In this document: piece after piece, positions 38,870 to 48,589 of the stretch | How positions within the stretch are numbered: the stretch's first letter is position 1 | Layout: each line of letters opens with the position of its first letter | Assembly (NCBI RefSeq): GCF_900104625.1 | Contig: NZ_FNVZ01000005.1 | Coordinates: forward strand, 124,001-188,000 | Direction of reading: 5' to 3' | Length of the DNA stretch: 64,000 nucleotides | Origin: Leptotrichia massiliensis | Lineage (GTDB): Bacteria > Fusobacteriota > Fusobacteriia > Fusobacteriales > Leptotrichiaceae | Translations under genes and position numbers: made by a program | The notes under the pieces: model-generated | The model's database searches: none | Told to the model about the DNA's origin: nothing | Seen by the model: the letters and a program-made list of their open reading frames with translations, nothing else

Positions 38870-40678
38870 GTGAACATTAAAGGACATTTGTTAAAAATTC
38901 TACTTTTGTTTGTTTTGGTGGGCAGTATTGTGAATGCAGATATTCGTGTGATTCCTATTTATAAAATTAATGGAAATAGTGTGTACTATAGAACAGAAAA
39001 TGGATTAGAAAAGTTGCAAAATGCAGATGCGAAAACATTTGAGATTTTGGGTTATCATATTGCAAAAGATAAAAATTATGTTTATTATTGGGATGAAAAA
39101 TTAAGTAAAATAGATCCAAAAACTTTTGAATTAGTTGAAGGATATTATATTACAATTTTTAAGGATAAAAATGGTATTTATACTTTTGGAAAAAATTATG
39201 ATAAATTAAAAATTATAAATTTTAAAGAAAACGGGATTGATATAGATTTTAATGATTTTAAAGTAATTTCAAGTGAAGATCCAACTATTTATAGAAATAA
39301 GAATGATATTTATTTCCAAAAAGGTGGGAAAATTTTACAAATAAAAAATGTAGATGCAAAAACTTTTGAAAAAATAAATGGACGTAGCTATCTTGATAAT
39401 AAATATTATCGAGATAAAAACAATGTTTACTATTTTTCTGAAGATAAAATGTTGAAAATGGAAAATGCAGATAGAAACAGTATTAATGAACTAAGTAAAA
39501 ATATTTTAAGAGATAAAAACAATGTCTATTTTGAAAATAAACAAATAAAAGGCTTAGACATTAATAGCATTAAAGTTATTTATGAAAATGGAATATCAGA
39601 ACCTGAAAATTTGATAAAAGATAAAAATGGTATCTATTATATTGATGAGAATAAAAAAACTTTAATAAAATTTAGAAATGATGAGATAGATATAGAAAGT
39701 TTTGGAATAGCCAACGAAATGTTGAATGATTATTTCAAGGATAAAAATAATGTTTATTATTTGGAGAATTATAAACTTCATAAGTTAGAGGATTTGGATA
39801 TTGAGACTTATCAAAATATTTCTATGACAAGATATAAAAAGGATAAAAATAATTTGTACTTTAAATGGAAAAAAGTAAAAAATATTAATCCCGATGATGT
39901 TGAAATAATTGAAAATGACTTCATCAAAATAAAAGATACATTGTACGAAATTTTTAATTTTGAGGAAAAAGAAGTTGAAATAGCACCTTTAACAGTTGAT
40001 ATAAACACTTTTGAACATATTGATAACAGATATTATAAGGACAAAACTAACATTTATTATAATAAAAATGGAAAATTAAAAAAAATAGAAGATGTAAATT
40101 TCAAAAGTTTTGGAATACTAGAAGAAAATTCTTATTTTGGAAAAGATAAAAATAATATTTATTATAAAGGTGATAAATTAGAAAAAATAGATAGAAATAG
40201 TTTTAAAGTATTAAATGAATCTTACGATAATTCTATAATAAAAGATAAAAATGGAATTTATATATTAACTAAAGAGAGTAGCATAAAAACAATTAAAATT
40301 GATAAAAATATTAAGAATATTGATTTTAATAGTTTTGAAGAAATTACAAATTATCCTTATGTTTTTAAAGATAAAAATGCTGTTTATACTTTAAATACAG
40401 ATGATGATAAAATTGCTACTGTTTTCAATTTTAGAGGAATTGATTATAAAATAAATGAATTAAGTGATGCAAATCCTAATATATTTGATATGATTGAACT
40501 TAATTATTTTAAAGATAATAAAAATGTTTACTATTTTTCAGATAAAGAAAAAATGATAAAGAAAATTAAAAATGTAGACAGTGAAAGTTTTGAAATAATG
40601 AATGATGACTATGCAAAAGATAAGAATGGTGAATATTATCGTGGAGAAAAGATTAGAGAAAATAGAGAAATTAAATAG
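38870..40678 (+). CDS. Secreted DKNYY-repeat protein 3
   Basis: A 602-residue exported repeat protein beginning with GTG at 38870 after AAAAAGGAGAG. The signal peptide ends near VNA. I count about 14 cores (AKDKNYVYYWD, RDKNNVYYFS, KDKNNIYYKG and similar). The first unit after the signal (LQNADAKTFEILGYHIAKDK) is nearly the same as units inside the preceding protein, which supports tandem gene duplication. No other domain is visible. Confidence 0.86.
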   Translation: MNIKGHLLKILLLFVLVGSIVNADIRVIPIYKINGNSVYYRTENGLEKLQNADAKTFEILGYHIAKDKNYVYYWDEKLSKIDPKTFELVEGYYITIFKDKNGIYTFGKNYDKLKIINFKENGIDIDFNDFKVISSEDPTIYRNKNDIYFQKGGKILQIKNVDAKTFEKINGRSYLDNKYYRDKNNVYYFSEDKMLKMENADRNSINELSKNILRDKNNVYFENKQIKGLDINSIKVIYENGISEPENLIKDKNGIYYIDENKKTLIKFRNDEIDIESFGIANEMLNDYFKDKNNVYYLENYKLHKLEDLDIETYQNISMTRYKKDKNNLYFKWKKVKNINPDDVEIIENDFIKIKDTLYEIFNFEEKEVEIAPLTVDINTFEHIDNRYYKDKTNIYYNKNGKLKKIEDVNFKSFGILEENSYFGKDKNNIYYKGDKLEKIDRNSFKVLNESYDNSIIKDKNGIYILTKESSIKTIKIDKNIKNIDFNSFEEITNYPYVFKDKNAVYTLNTDDDKIATVFNFRGIDYKINELSDANPNIFDMIELNYFKDNKNVYYFSDKEKMIKKIKNVDSESFEIMNDDYAKDKNGEYYRGEKIRENREIK

Positions 40679-40811
40679 TATAAATTTCAAAAAAAAATGA
40701 TATAATAAAACCAAAAATTGAAAAGAAAAAAAGATAATATGTATAACAAAAAATTACTGTATTTTAAACGAGGTTTTAGTATAAGAATTAGATATTTAAA
40801 AAGGAGTCGAT

Positions 40812-42644
40812 ATGAAAATTAGGAAAAATTTGTTAAAAATTTTAACATTGCTTATTTTATCAGGAAACATTATAAATGCGGGCTATATTAAAGAAAAAAA
40901 TAAAATTTATTTCATTGACACAATGGAAGATTCTGAGAAAAAAGAAGTTGTGAAAAATATTGATTTTAGGACTTTTAAAATTTTTGAAGAGAATGATAAT
41001 TTTGCGAAAGACAAGGATAATGTTTACTATAAGAATAAAAAGCTGAAAAATGTAGATGCGAATTCTTTTCAGATTGAAAATCCTTTTATCGTAAAAGATA
41101 AAGATAATGTTTTTTATATTGCAAATAATGAGATTATAAAAATTAAAGGATTTAGTCCAGAAAAAAGTGAAGTTATTGTCCAGTTTTACGTACCAACTAT
41201 ACTAATTAATAAAAATGGTATTTATACTTTTGATAAATATGAAAATGGAGAAATTACGATAAAGTCAATAAAACCTGCTAGAATAGATATGAATACTCTA
41301 GAAGTCGTGGACGGAGAAAACATGACGATGCTTTTGTACTTAAAAGATAAAAATAATGTTTATTTTATTAATTATAAAGAAAGTGAACAGAAAATTTCAG
41401 ATATTGATGTCGAAAATGCAGAGGATGCGGGAAATGATAACTATAATATCGATATTGAAATAAAAAAATTAGAGAGTGCAGATAGCGACAGTTTTAAAAT
41501 AGATTCTATATACGGGAAAGATAAAAATAACTTATACTTTTTAAATAAAAAAATAACAGGTGTAAATCCTAAAACTTTTAAAGTTGTTGGCTCAAATAAA
41601 CTTATTATCAAAGATGACAAAGGGGTTTATTATCTTGGAAGAGAAGAAGTGAAAAAAATTCAAAATGCTGATATAAATACTTTTGAAGAAGTATCGAAAG
41701 AATATTATCGAGATAAGAATAATGTTTATTATTACGATAATTATGATGGCAATGTAAAAAGAGTTAAAGGGGCAGATGCAAAAACTTTTGAAGCAATAGA
41801 AGGCTATGCATTGGGAAAAGATAAAAATGCTGTTTATGACAAAGGGAAGATGATAAAAGGCTTAGACCCTGTGACATTTGAAGATTTAAACGGAGATTTT
41901 TACAAAGATAAGAATGGAGTTTTCTACGAAGGAATGTTAATGAAAGGAATTGATTCAAAATCTTTTGAGCCATTTGTAAATTATACACATGTAAAAGATA
42001 AAAATGGAATATATTCCTTTTATCAAAAAGAAAATGAAGTTATTGTTGAAAAAGTTGAAATTTCTCCAGAAATTGATTTAAAAACTTTACAGCCTATCGA
42101 AAATTATTCTGAATATTCAAAAGATAAAAATAACGTTTATTATCATTTTCAAAAAATAGAAGGTGCTGATATAAAAACTTTTGAACCTGAAGAGTATTCT
42201 ATTGGAAAAGATAAAGTGGGAGTATATTATGAAACTCATAAAGTAAATGGAGTGGATGTAAATAGCTTTGAATATTTAAAAAATGATTTCTTTAAGGATA
42301 AAAATAATGTTTATTATAAAAATAAAAAGTTGGAAATATTCAAACCTAAAAACTTTGAAGTAATAGATTATTCTTTAGTAAAACAAAATGAAGATTTGTA
42401 CTATTTTACTGAAGATGAAAATAATAACACAAAATTTGTTCCATTAGAAAGTAAAAATGTCGATATTGATACTTTTCAAATTCTTGATGATGATTATGCA
42501 AAAGATAAGAATAATACCTATTACAAAGGTAAAATTTTTAAGGAAGCAGATTCAAAAACTCTTGATAAATATTATAATGAAAATGATAATGGCTATAAAA
42601 TAAGAGATAAGAAGAAAGTGTATAAAATAAAAGAATTAGACTAA
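40812..42644 (+). CDS. Secreted DKNYY-repeat protein 4
   Basis: A 610-residue exported repeat protein with signal peptide KNLLKILTLLILSGNIINA and about 15 cores (AKDKDNVYYKN, RDKNNVYYYD, YKDKNGVFYEG and others). It ends with a more degenerate unit (RDKKKVYKIK). It is preceded by a 133-base spacer containing TTTTAGTATAA, a sequence also found at the edges of the dispersed repeat, and it is followed by a terminator, closing the cluster. AAAGGAG stands before the ATG. Confidence 0.86.
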   Translation: MKIRKNLLKILTLLILSGNIINAGYIKEKNKIYFIDTMEDSEKKEVVKNIDFRTFKIFEENDNFAKDKDNVYYKNKKLKNVDANSFQIENPFIVKDKDNVFYIANNEIIKIKGFSPEKSEVIVQFYVPTILINKNGIYTFDKYENGEITIKSIKPARIDMNTLEVVDGENMTMLLYLKDKNNVYFINYKESEQKISDIDVENAEDAGNDNYNIDIEIKKLESADSDSFKIDSIYGKDKNNLYFLNKKITGVNPKTFKVVGSNKLIIKDDKGVYYLGREEVKKIQNADINTFEEVSKEYYRDKNNVYYYDNYDGNVKRVKGADAKTFEAIEGYALGKDKNAVYDKGKMIKGLDPVTFEDLNGDFYKDKNGVFYEGMLMKGIDSKSFEPFVNYTHVKDKNGIYSFYQKENEVIVEKVEISPEIDLKTLQPIENYSEYSKDKNNVYYHFQKIEGADIKTFEPEEYSIGKDKVGVYYETHKVNGVDVNSFEYLKNDFFKDKNNVYYKNKKLEIFKPKNFEVIDYSLVKQNEDLYYFTEDENNNTKFVPLESKNVDIDTFQILDDDYAKDKNNTYYKGKIFKEADSKTLDKYYNENDNGYKIRDKKKVYKIKELD

Positions 42645-42713
42645 ATAAAATAGTTATTTTATAAAAATGATAATAATTCAAATATAAAATATTAAAAAAA
42701 TTTACTAAAAAGA

Positions 42714-42767
42714 TTCTGGATGTATTTACAGTTTATAGATTGTGTTATTGATGCATCCAGCTTTTTC
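42714..42767. terminator. Bidirectional terminator between DKNYY cluster and lacI-type gene
   Basis: CTGGATGTAT and ATGCATCCAG pair across a 24-base loop. T-runs follow on the plus strand (CTTTTTC) and, read on the minus strand, after CCAGAATC. It serves the converging DKNYY and regulator transcripts. The rest of the 337-base gap is AT-rich with no supported gene. Confidence 0.65.
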
Positions 42768-42981
42768 ATTGTAGTTGACACTTTTGTTACTAATGTTCGG
42801 ATAAATGATGATATTATGAAGTAAATTTTAACTTTTTCATTTATTCTCCTTATGTTCTTTATATTTATTATTATTTTTATTGAAAATAATTTCCTCTTAA
42901 CTTCTCCTATTTTTATTCTGAAATATAGTATAGCCATTATACTAGTTTTGTAGTAAAAAATTCATATTATCGCTATTATTA

Positions 42982-43995
42982 TTAATCTTTAATTTTTACT
43001 AATTTTTCGGAATTTCTGAGAATTAAAGTAGGAGAAACGATAACTATTTTCTTACTTCTGCTACTATTTTTCATCTCTTCAAGTAAAAGTTTCGCTATTT
43101 CCATTCCTGTTTCTTCTATGTCTCTATTTACTGCACTTATATTTATTCCTAATATTTCAAAATATTTATGATTATCATAGGATACTATCGCTATGTCATC
43201 GGGTATTTTTAGATTTTTTTCTCTTATTGCCTGCAATGCTCCTAAAGTCATTTCATTATTACATATAAAGATTGCAGTTATTTCCTTATTTTTTTCAAGA
43301 ATTTTTTTTGTGTTTTCATATCCGCTATCAAAGTGAAAATTCCCTTCATATATATTTTCTTCAGATATTTTTTTGTTTTTTTCCAACATTGCTTTTTTGT
43401 ATCCTTCTAACCTATTTAATCCATTTGTTGTAGAAAAAGGTCCTGTAATTATCGCAATATTTTCATGTCCTGAATTAATTAATGCTTCTGTTGCTAAATA
43501 ACCACCTTTTATATCATCAAAAAATACTCCCGTAAAAGTTTCATCAAAAATTTGTCTGTCAAATAAAACAAAAGGAATACCTGAATCAAGCAATACTTTT
43601 ATATCCTTTTTTTTATGATGCTGAAGAGATATCGAAAGGATAATACCACTTGGTCTTTGTTCAATTACATTTTGAAATACTTTTTTTTCTTTTTTTATAT
43701 TCTCATCAGTACTGTAAACAAGCATATGTAAATTATTTTTATCCATTATGTTAGAAATTCCCTTTATTATATCTCCAAAATATGAATTTTGAATATCTGG
43801 TATAATTACAGCTACTGTATTTGACTTATTGCTAGATAAGGAACGGGCGATTCCATTTGGTATATAATTTACCTCTTCAATAATTTTTAATATTTTTTCT
43901 TTTGTTTCTTTACTAACATAACCATTATTTGAAATCACACGAGATACTGTTGATTTTGAAAATCCTGATAATTTAGCTATTTCTTCTATTTTCAT
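42982..43995 (-). CDS. LacI-family transcriptional regulator, probable fucose operon repressor
   Basis: A 337-residue regulator with an N-terminal LacI helix-turn-helix (IEEIAKLSGFSKSTVSRVI, residues 3-21) and hinge helix (NGIARSLSS), followed by a periplasmic-binding-type effector domain (VAVIIPDIQNSYFGDIIKGI; GYLATEALINSGHENIAIITG; IAIVSYDNHKYFEILG). It lies on the same strand, downstream of the fucose operon but beyond its terminator. The five GGGAnCGTTCCC-like sites upstream of fucA are typical LacI-family operators, so I infer it is their repressor with a fucose-pathway compound as inducer. GGAAG precedes the ATG. Confidence 0.9.
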   Translation of the reverse strand: MKIEEIAKLSGFSKSTVSRVISNNGYVSKETKEKILKIIEEVNYIPNGIARSLSSNKSNTVAVIIPDIQNSYFGDIIKGISNIMDKNNLHMLVYSTDENIKKEKKVFQNVIEQRPSGIILSISLQHHKKKDIKVLLDSGIPFVLFDRQIFDETFTGVFFDDIKGGYLATEALINSGHENIAIITGPFSTTNGLNRLEGYKKAMLEKNKKISEENIYEGNFHFDSGYENTKKILEKNKEITAIFICNNEMTLGALQAIREKNLKIPDDIAIVSYDNHKYFEILGINISAVNRDIEETGMEIAKLLLEEMKNSSRSKKIVIVSPTLILRNSEKLVKIKD

Positions 43996-44290
43996 TATAT
44001 TACTTCCTTAAATCATAAATATTATTTTTTTATTTCAATCATTAATAAATGTTATATCATATTTTACCATTTAAATATTAAATATCAGTTTAGAATTTTT
44101 TACTTTTTGAATATGATAAAATTATTTTTTAAATTTGGTGTAATAGATTAATTTATGATATATAAATCTTTTCTCAGTGTTCCTATTCAAAAATATAATA
44201 CCATGAATTCATTATTTACGCTATCTTTTTCTTTATTTATAGAACTACATAGTATTTTTTATTAAAAAATATTTAATAATTGTAATCTAT

Positions 44291-44352
44291 AAAAAGAACA
44301 CGATTTAAAGATTAAAATTTAAAGCTTAAAAATCTATAAAATCGTGTTCCCT
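44291..44352 (-). terminator. Terminator of the fucose operon
   Basis: On the minus strand GGAACACGATTT pairs with AAATCGTGTTC across an AT-rich loop and is followed by TTTTT. It lies 26 bases after the fucU stop. The remaining 290 bases up to the regulator gene hold AT-rich sequence and presumably its promoter; I see no GGGAnCGTTCCC site there. Confidence 0.8.
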
Positions 44353-44377
44353 TATTTTGATATTTGTTATTTATACG

Positions 44378-44803
44378 TTATTTTATAATTCCTTTCTTTA
44401 AAATAACATTTGCATAAATAGCTTCTTCAGATGTAGCAATTATGGCGTATGCCTTTTTTGCTCTTTCATAAAATTCAAATCTTTCTACAAATTCAAAGTC
44501 TTTAAATTCTTCATGTTTTTCTAAAGTTTTTCTATAAACACTCCATACTTCAGGTTCTCCTACATACTCGCTTCCTGTTTTCATTAATGAAACTGCACTT
44601 TCTACATACGTATCAAGGGGCAATATTTCTAGTATTGATTCTAGAAGTTCTGCTACACAGCTTGCATCTGATCTGATAAGTCTTTGTGCATGACTTGCAG
44701 CGGGAAAGTTTCCATCTCCTATCACAATTTCATCTCCGTGTCCCATTTCACATAATATTTTCAGTAATTCTGGACTTAAATTTTTAGGTATATTTTTAAG
44801 CAT
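44378..44803 (-). CDS. fucU: L-fucose mutarotase FucU
   Basis: A 141-residue member of the RbsD/FucU family, which interconverts the alpha and beta anomers of L-fucose so that the isomerase gets its preferred form. Family landmarks: LSPELLKILCEMGHGDEIVI, with the catalytic His of GHGDEI near residue 21, DGNFPA, and the late YANVILKKG. It is a small cytoplasmic ring-forming enzyme. It is the last gene of the operon, 27 bases after fucI. Confidence 0.95.
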   Translation of the reverse strand: MLKNIPKNLSPELLKILCEMGHGDEIVIGDGNFPAASHAQRLIRSDASCVAELLESILEILPLDTYVESAVSLMKTGSEYVGEPEVWSVYRKTLEKHEEFKDFEFVERFEFYERAKKAYAIIATSEEAIYANVILKKGIIK

Positions 44804-44830
44804 TTTTTTACTCCTTCATTTAGATATTTT

Positions 44831-46615
44831 TTATTTACCTATTTTTTTATAAATTGGTCCAAAATTTTCACATGCTCTGTAATCAGCACCTTCTTCATTC
44901 ATGTCTCCAAAACTTGCCCAAACTTTAGGACGGAATATTCTGTCAGGATTTACATTGTGCATACATACTGGAATTCTAAGCATAGATGCTAATGTTATAA
45001 GTTCATCACCTATATGTCCATAAGATATTGCTCCATGATTTGCTCCCCAGTTATTCATTACAGAATAAACATCTTTAAATGCTCCTTTACCAGTAAGTAT
45101 AGGTGCAAACCAAGTTGTTGGCCAAGTCGGATTTGTTCTGCTGTCAAGTGATTCATGAATATCTTTGTCTATGTCAATTGCATATCCTTCAGCAATTTGA
45201 AGTACAGGCCCTTGCCCTTTAACAAGATTTATTCTGCACATTGTAACAGGCATTTCTCCTTTTGTAAGGAAGCATGAAGAGAATCCTCCACCTCTGAAAT
45301 AGTCATAATCTGCTGCAGGCCAGCTTGTAGATTTTAAAGCATTGTTAACTTCTTCTTCTGTAACTTCCCAGTATGGTTTCATAACTCGTTTACCATCTCT
45401 TATTTGATCTCCAGTTGCGTCTAACGTAGCTGATCCTGAGTTAATTAAGTGGATTATTCCGTTTTCAGCTTTTCCTGTCAATTTTTTACCTGTAACTCTT
45501 TCTACAGCTTCTGGACTCCAGTAAGTTCTAACATCTGCAAATATTTGTGCAGTTCCAGTCAAAAGATGTCCAAATAGCATTGATATTCCATTTAAAGCAT
45601 CATTTTCAGTTGCAACTGTAAAAGCTTGTCTTATTCCATTCCAGTCAAAAGATGAATTTAATATAGCCTCAGAAAAGTCGCCGTTAGGCATAAAATCTGT
45701 CCATTGTCTTTGTCCTTGGAAACCTGATACTATTGCATTATTTCCTTCAGATTCTTCAACAAATCCCATTTCAGCCAATTTAGGATTTCCAATCATCATG
45801 TCTCTTATTATAAGAGTCATTTTCACAACTGTTTCCCATTCTTTATTTTTAACTTCCTCTGTTCTAGAAACTTTATTTATATCTAATCCTTCTTTACAAT
45901 GTTCTTTAACCCATGTTAAAGCTTTTTCATATTCTTCCTTATCGTAAATCTCATTTTGTATTCTTCTAGTAATTTCACTCATATCTTTAAATTCAGGACG
46001 AATTCCTAAGTAGTCTAAAAGAAATTCATTATTAACCATAGATCCTGCTATACCCATGGAAACTCCACCTACAGATAAGTAAGATTTATCCTTCATTGTT
46101 GCAACAGCCAATCCAGCTTTTGTGAATTTCAGTAATTTTTCTTTTACATCGTCAGGAATGGAATCATCAGATAAATCCTGTACATCATGTCCATAAATTC
46201 CGAATGCAGGAAATCCTAGTTGTGCATGTCCTGCCAATGCCGCTGCAAGATAAACTGCTCCTGGTCTTTCTGTTCCATTAAATCCCCAGATTGCTTTTGG
46301 AATGTCAGGTGTCATATCAATTGTTTCACTTCCATAGCACCAGCAAGGTGTTACAGTTATTGACAAACCTACATTTTGATCTTTAAATTTTTGATTACAT
46401 TTTGCTGCTTCAGAAAATCCTCCAATTGTTGTATCAGAAATCACGCACTCTACTGGTTCTCCACTAGGATGTTTTAATGTGGAAGAAATTAACTCTGCAA
46501 GTTTTTTTGCCATTCCCATTGTTTTTTCTTCTAAAGACTCTCTAACTCCATTTCTTCTTCCATCAATAACAGGTCGAATTCCTACTTTAGGAAGCTCTCC
46601 TCTTAATCTGTTCAT
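44831..46615 (-). CDS. fucI: L-fucose isomerase FucI
   Basis: A 594-residue enzyme that converts L-fucose to L-fuculose (also D-arabinose to D-ribulose) with Mn2+. Family segments seen: [20 protein letters not shown] at the N-terminus, [29 protein letters not shown], the metal-binding Glu/Asp region around [16 protein letters not shown], and [13 protein letters not shown] near the C-terminus. I start at the ATG at 46615, 8 bases after AAGGAG; an in-frame GTG at 46624 overlaps that site. It lies between the binding-protein gene and fucU. Confidence 0.96.
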   Translation of the reverse strand: MNRLRGELPKVGIRPVIDGRRNGVRESLEEKTMGMAKKLAELISSTLKHPSGEPVECVISDTTIGGFSEAAKCNQKFKDQNVGLSITVTPCWCYGSETIDMTPDIPKAIWGFNGTERPGAVYLAAALAGHAQLGFPAFGIYGHDVQDLSDDSIPDDVKEKLLKFTKAGLAVATMKDKSYLSVGGVSMGIAGSMVNNEFLLDYLGIRPEFKDMSEITRRIQNEIYDKEEYEKALTWVKEHCKEGLDINKVSRTEEVKNKEWETVVKMTLIIRDMMIGNPKLAEMGFVEESEGNNAIVSGFQGQRQWTDFMPNGDFSEAILNSSFDWNGIRQAFTVATENDALNGISMLFGHLLTGTAQIFADVRTYWSPEAVERVTGKKLTGKAENGIIHLINSGSATLDATGDQIRDGKRVMKPYWEVTEEEVNNALKSTSWPAADYDYFRGGGFSSCFLTKGEMPVTMCRINLVKGQGPVLQIAEGYAIDIDKDIHESLDSRTNPTWPTTWFAPILTGKGAFKDVYSVMNNWGANHGAISYGHIGDELITLASMLRIPVCMHNVNPDRIFRPKVWASFGDMNEEGADYRACENFGPIYKKIGK

Positions 46616-46639
46616 TAGTCTCACTCCTTAAATCTTTAT

Positions 46640-47626
46640 TTATTTTCTTCCGAAAGGAAACATCTTTTTAGTAATATCTGGATTGTTTATATTTTCTTTA
46701 GTTACAAGAATTGCTCCTGTATCTATTCTTTTTTCAACTTTTTCACCTTTTGAAAGTTTATATAATTGTTGTACTGTTTGATATCCCATATTATAAGGAT
46801 CTTGTATAACTAATCCTGAAATAACACCTTTTTCAAGGAATTTAGCTAAATCTTCAGATGAATCTATTCCTACTAGAGCTACTTTACCAGTTAACCCTTT
46901 TTCTTCTACTCCTTTAGCAACACCAAAAATAGAAGGTTCGTTTGTTCCATAAATTCCTGCAATATCTGGATTTGCATTGATAATGTCAAGAGTTATTGCC
47001 AATGCTTTTGATTTATCTCCATCACTAAATTGTGTATTTAATATCTTAATATCTGGATATTTTGCCAATGCTTCCCTAAATCCAGCTTCTCTTTCTATAG
47101 CTGTTGTTGTTCCAGGATTATGAGAAACTACTGCCACTTTACCTTTTCCGTTTATAAGTTTTGCTAGTTGTTCTCCAGCCATTGCTCCTGCAGCTTTATT
47201 ATCTGTTGCAATGAAACTTGATGTAATATCATCTTTTACATTTGAATCAAATGTTACAACTGGTATTTTTGCATCCATAGCTTTTTTCGCTACTACTGCC
47301 AATGCGTCTGGGTCAAGAGCTGCAATTCCTAATGCAGATACTTTTTTGTTAATTGCGTTTTCAACCATACCTACTTGTTTACCAATTTCAGTTTCTTTTT
47401 CAGGCCCAATAAAGTTTACTTCTACTCCTAATTCTTCTCCAGCTTTTTTCGCTCCTGCTTCTACTGATCTCCAAAATTCATGTTGGTAACCTTTACTTAC
47501 CAATTCAATTTTAATTTTGTCTCCAGAACTTGCTGCTTGTCCTGTTCCAGCATCTTTTTTCTCTTCACTTTTTCCACAGCTAAGAATTGCTGCAAACACT
47601 ACCAAAAATAATAATAACTTTTTCAT
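46640..47626 (-). CDS. Sugar ABC transporter substrate-binding lipoprotein
   Basis: A 328-residue lipoprotein (lipobox ILSC near residue 17) of the ribose-binding-like family: IELVSKGYQHEFWRSVEAGA at the first beta strand, FIGPEKETEIGKQ, VTFDSNVKDDITSSFIATDN, and ALVGIDSSEDLAKFLEKG late. It would capture the sugar outside the inner membrane and hand it to the permease encoded upstream. Its place in an operon with fucI, fucA and fucU makes L-fucose the likely ligand. AGGAGAGA precedes the ATG. Confidence 0.92.
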   Translation of the reverse strand: MKKLLLFLVVFAAILSCGKSEEKKDAGTGQAASSGDKIKIELVSKGYQHEFWRSVEAGAKKAGEELGVEVNFIGPEKETEIGKQVGMVENAINKKVSALGIAALDPDALAVVAKKAMDAKIPVVTFDSNVKDDITSSFIATDNKAAGAMAGEQLAKLINGKGKVAVVSHNPGTTTAIEREAGFREALAKYPDIKILNTQFSDGDKSKALAITLDIINANPDIAGIYGTNEPSIFGVAKGVEEKGLTGKVALVGIDSSEDLAKFLEKGVISGLVIQDPYNMGYQTVQQLYKLSKGEKVEKRIDTGAILVTKENINNPDITKKMFPFGRK

Positions 47627-47659
47627 AAGAAATCTCTCCTTTAAATTAAATTTATTTTT

Positions 47660-48589
47660 TTATTTTTTATTTTTTAAACTATCTATATATACTGCCACAA
47701 GCACTACTACTCCTATGGCAAATTGTTGCCAGAATCCTGATACATTAAGCATATTAAGTCCATTTTTCAATGTACTCATTATAAAAGCTCCTAATATTGT
47801 TCCTAAAATTGATCCTGAACCTCCCATAAGGCTTGCACCACCGATTACTACTGCAGCAACGGCATCCATTTCATATCCTGTTCCTTCAGTAGGTTGTGCT
47901 GAAATTAGTCTTGATGCAAGAAGGATTCCCGAAATAGCACATAGAAAACCACTTAATCCGTATACAAATAATTTTACTTTATCAACATTTACTCCTGAAA
48001 GTTTTGAAGCTGCTTCATTACTTCCAACTGCATAAGTATATTTTCCAATGACTGTTTTTTTCAGTACAAATGAGAATATTGCTGTTATTATAATTAGATA
48101 AATTACTGGATTTGGAATACCTAATACTGTTCCACCTGATAATTTATCAAAACCATCGTTTAATCCTGAAACTGGGATTCCATTTGTTATTGCTAATACA
48201 AGTCCTCTAGTAATCATCATTAATCCCAAAGTAGTTATAAATGGAGGTAAATTAGCTTTAGATACTAATAGTCCATTTATTATTCCACATGCTATACCAC
48301 TTACTAGTCCTAAAATTATTGCTAGAATTGTAGGAATTCCAGCTTTCATTGCCATTCCCATTATAACTCCTGAAAAGGCTACAATGGAACCAACTGATAA
48401 ATCAATACCTCCTGTTATTATTACAAATGTCATTCCTATAGCTATGATCCCAATGATAGCAGTCTGTAAAGCGATTGTCATAAAATTTGTTATTGAAAAA
48501 AACTGACTGGATGTTATTGAGAAAAATATTATCATTATTATTAAACTGGCAAATGTAACTAATTGTTGCATTATTTTATTCTTTTTCAT
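47660..48589 (-). CDS. Sugar ABC transporter permease (RbsC type)
   Basis: A 309-residue inner-membrane protein with the usual RbsC-like helices and landmarks GMTFVIITGGIDLSVGSIVA near residue 53, LPPFITTLGLMMITRGL, GSNEAASKLSGVNVDKVK (the cytoplasmic coupling loop to the ATPase) and VVIGGASLMGGSGSILG. It forms the translocation path for the sugar delivered by the adjacent binding protein. Its start overlaps the end of the ATPase gene by 14 bases. Confidence 0.94.
   Translation of the reverse strand: MKKNKIMQQLVTFASLIIMIIFFSITSSQFFSITNFMTIALQTAIIGIIAIGMTFVIITGGIDLSVGSIVAFSGVIMGMAMKAGIPTILAIILGLVSGIACGIINGLLVSKANLPPFITTLGLMMITRGLVLAITNGIPVSGLNDGFDKLSGGTVLGIPNPVIYLIIITAIFSFVLKKTVIGKYTYAVGSNEAASKLSGVNVDKVKLFVYGLSGFLCAISGILLASRLISAQPTEGTGYEMDAVAAVVIGGASLMGGSGSILGTILGAFIMSTLKNGLNMLNVSGFWQQFAIGVVVLVAVYIDSLKNKK

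Noticed and set aside
34415-42644. Reading the periodic DNA blocks as a CRISPR array or tandem satellite
   Set aside because: Periodicity is protein-coded and imperfect, and frames stay open across thousands of bases; there are no constant direct repeats with unique spacers.
42692-42937. 81-codon minus-strand ORF between the DKNYY cluster and the LacI gene
   Set aside because: It runs through the bidirectional terminator, has no ribosome site and low-complexity AT-driven composition.
47517-48035. 172-codon plus-strand ORF opposite the sugar transporter genes
   Set aside because: It overlaps two well-supported minus-strand genes and has Ser/Pro/Thr-rich antisense composition.
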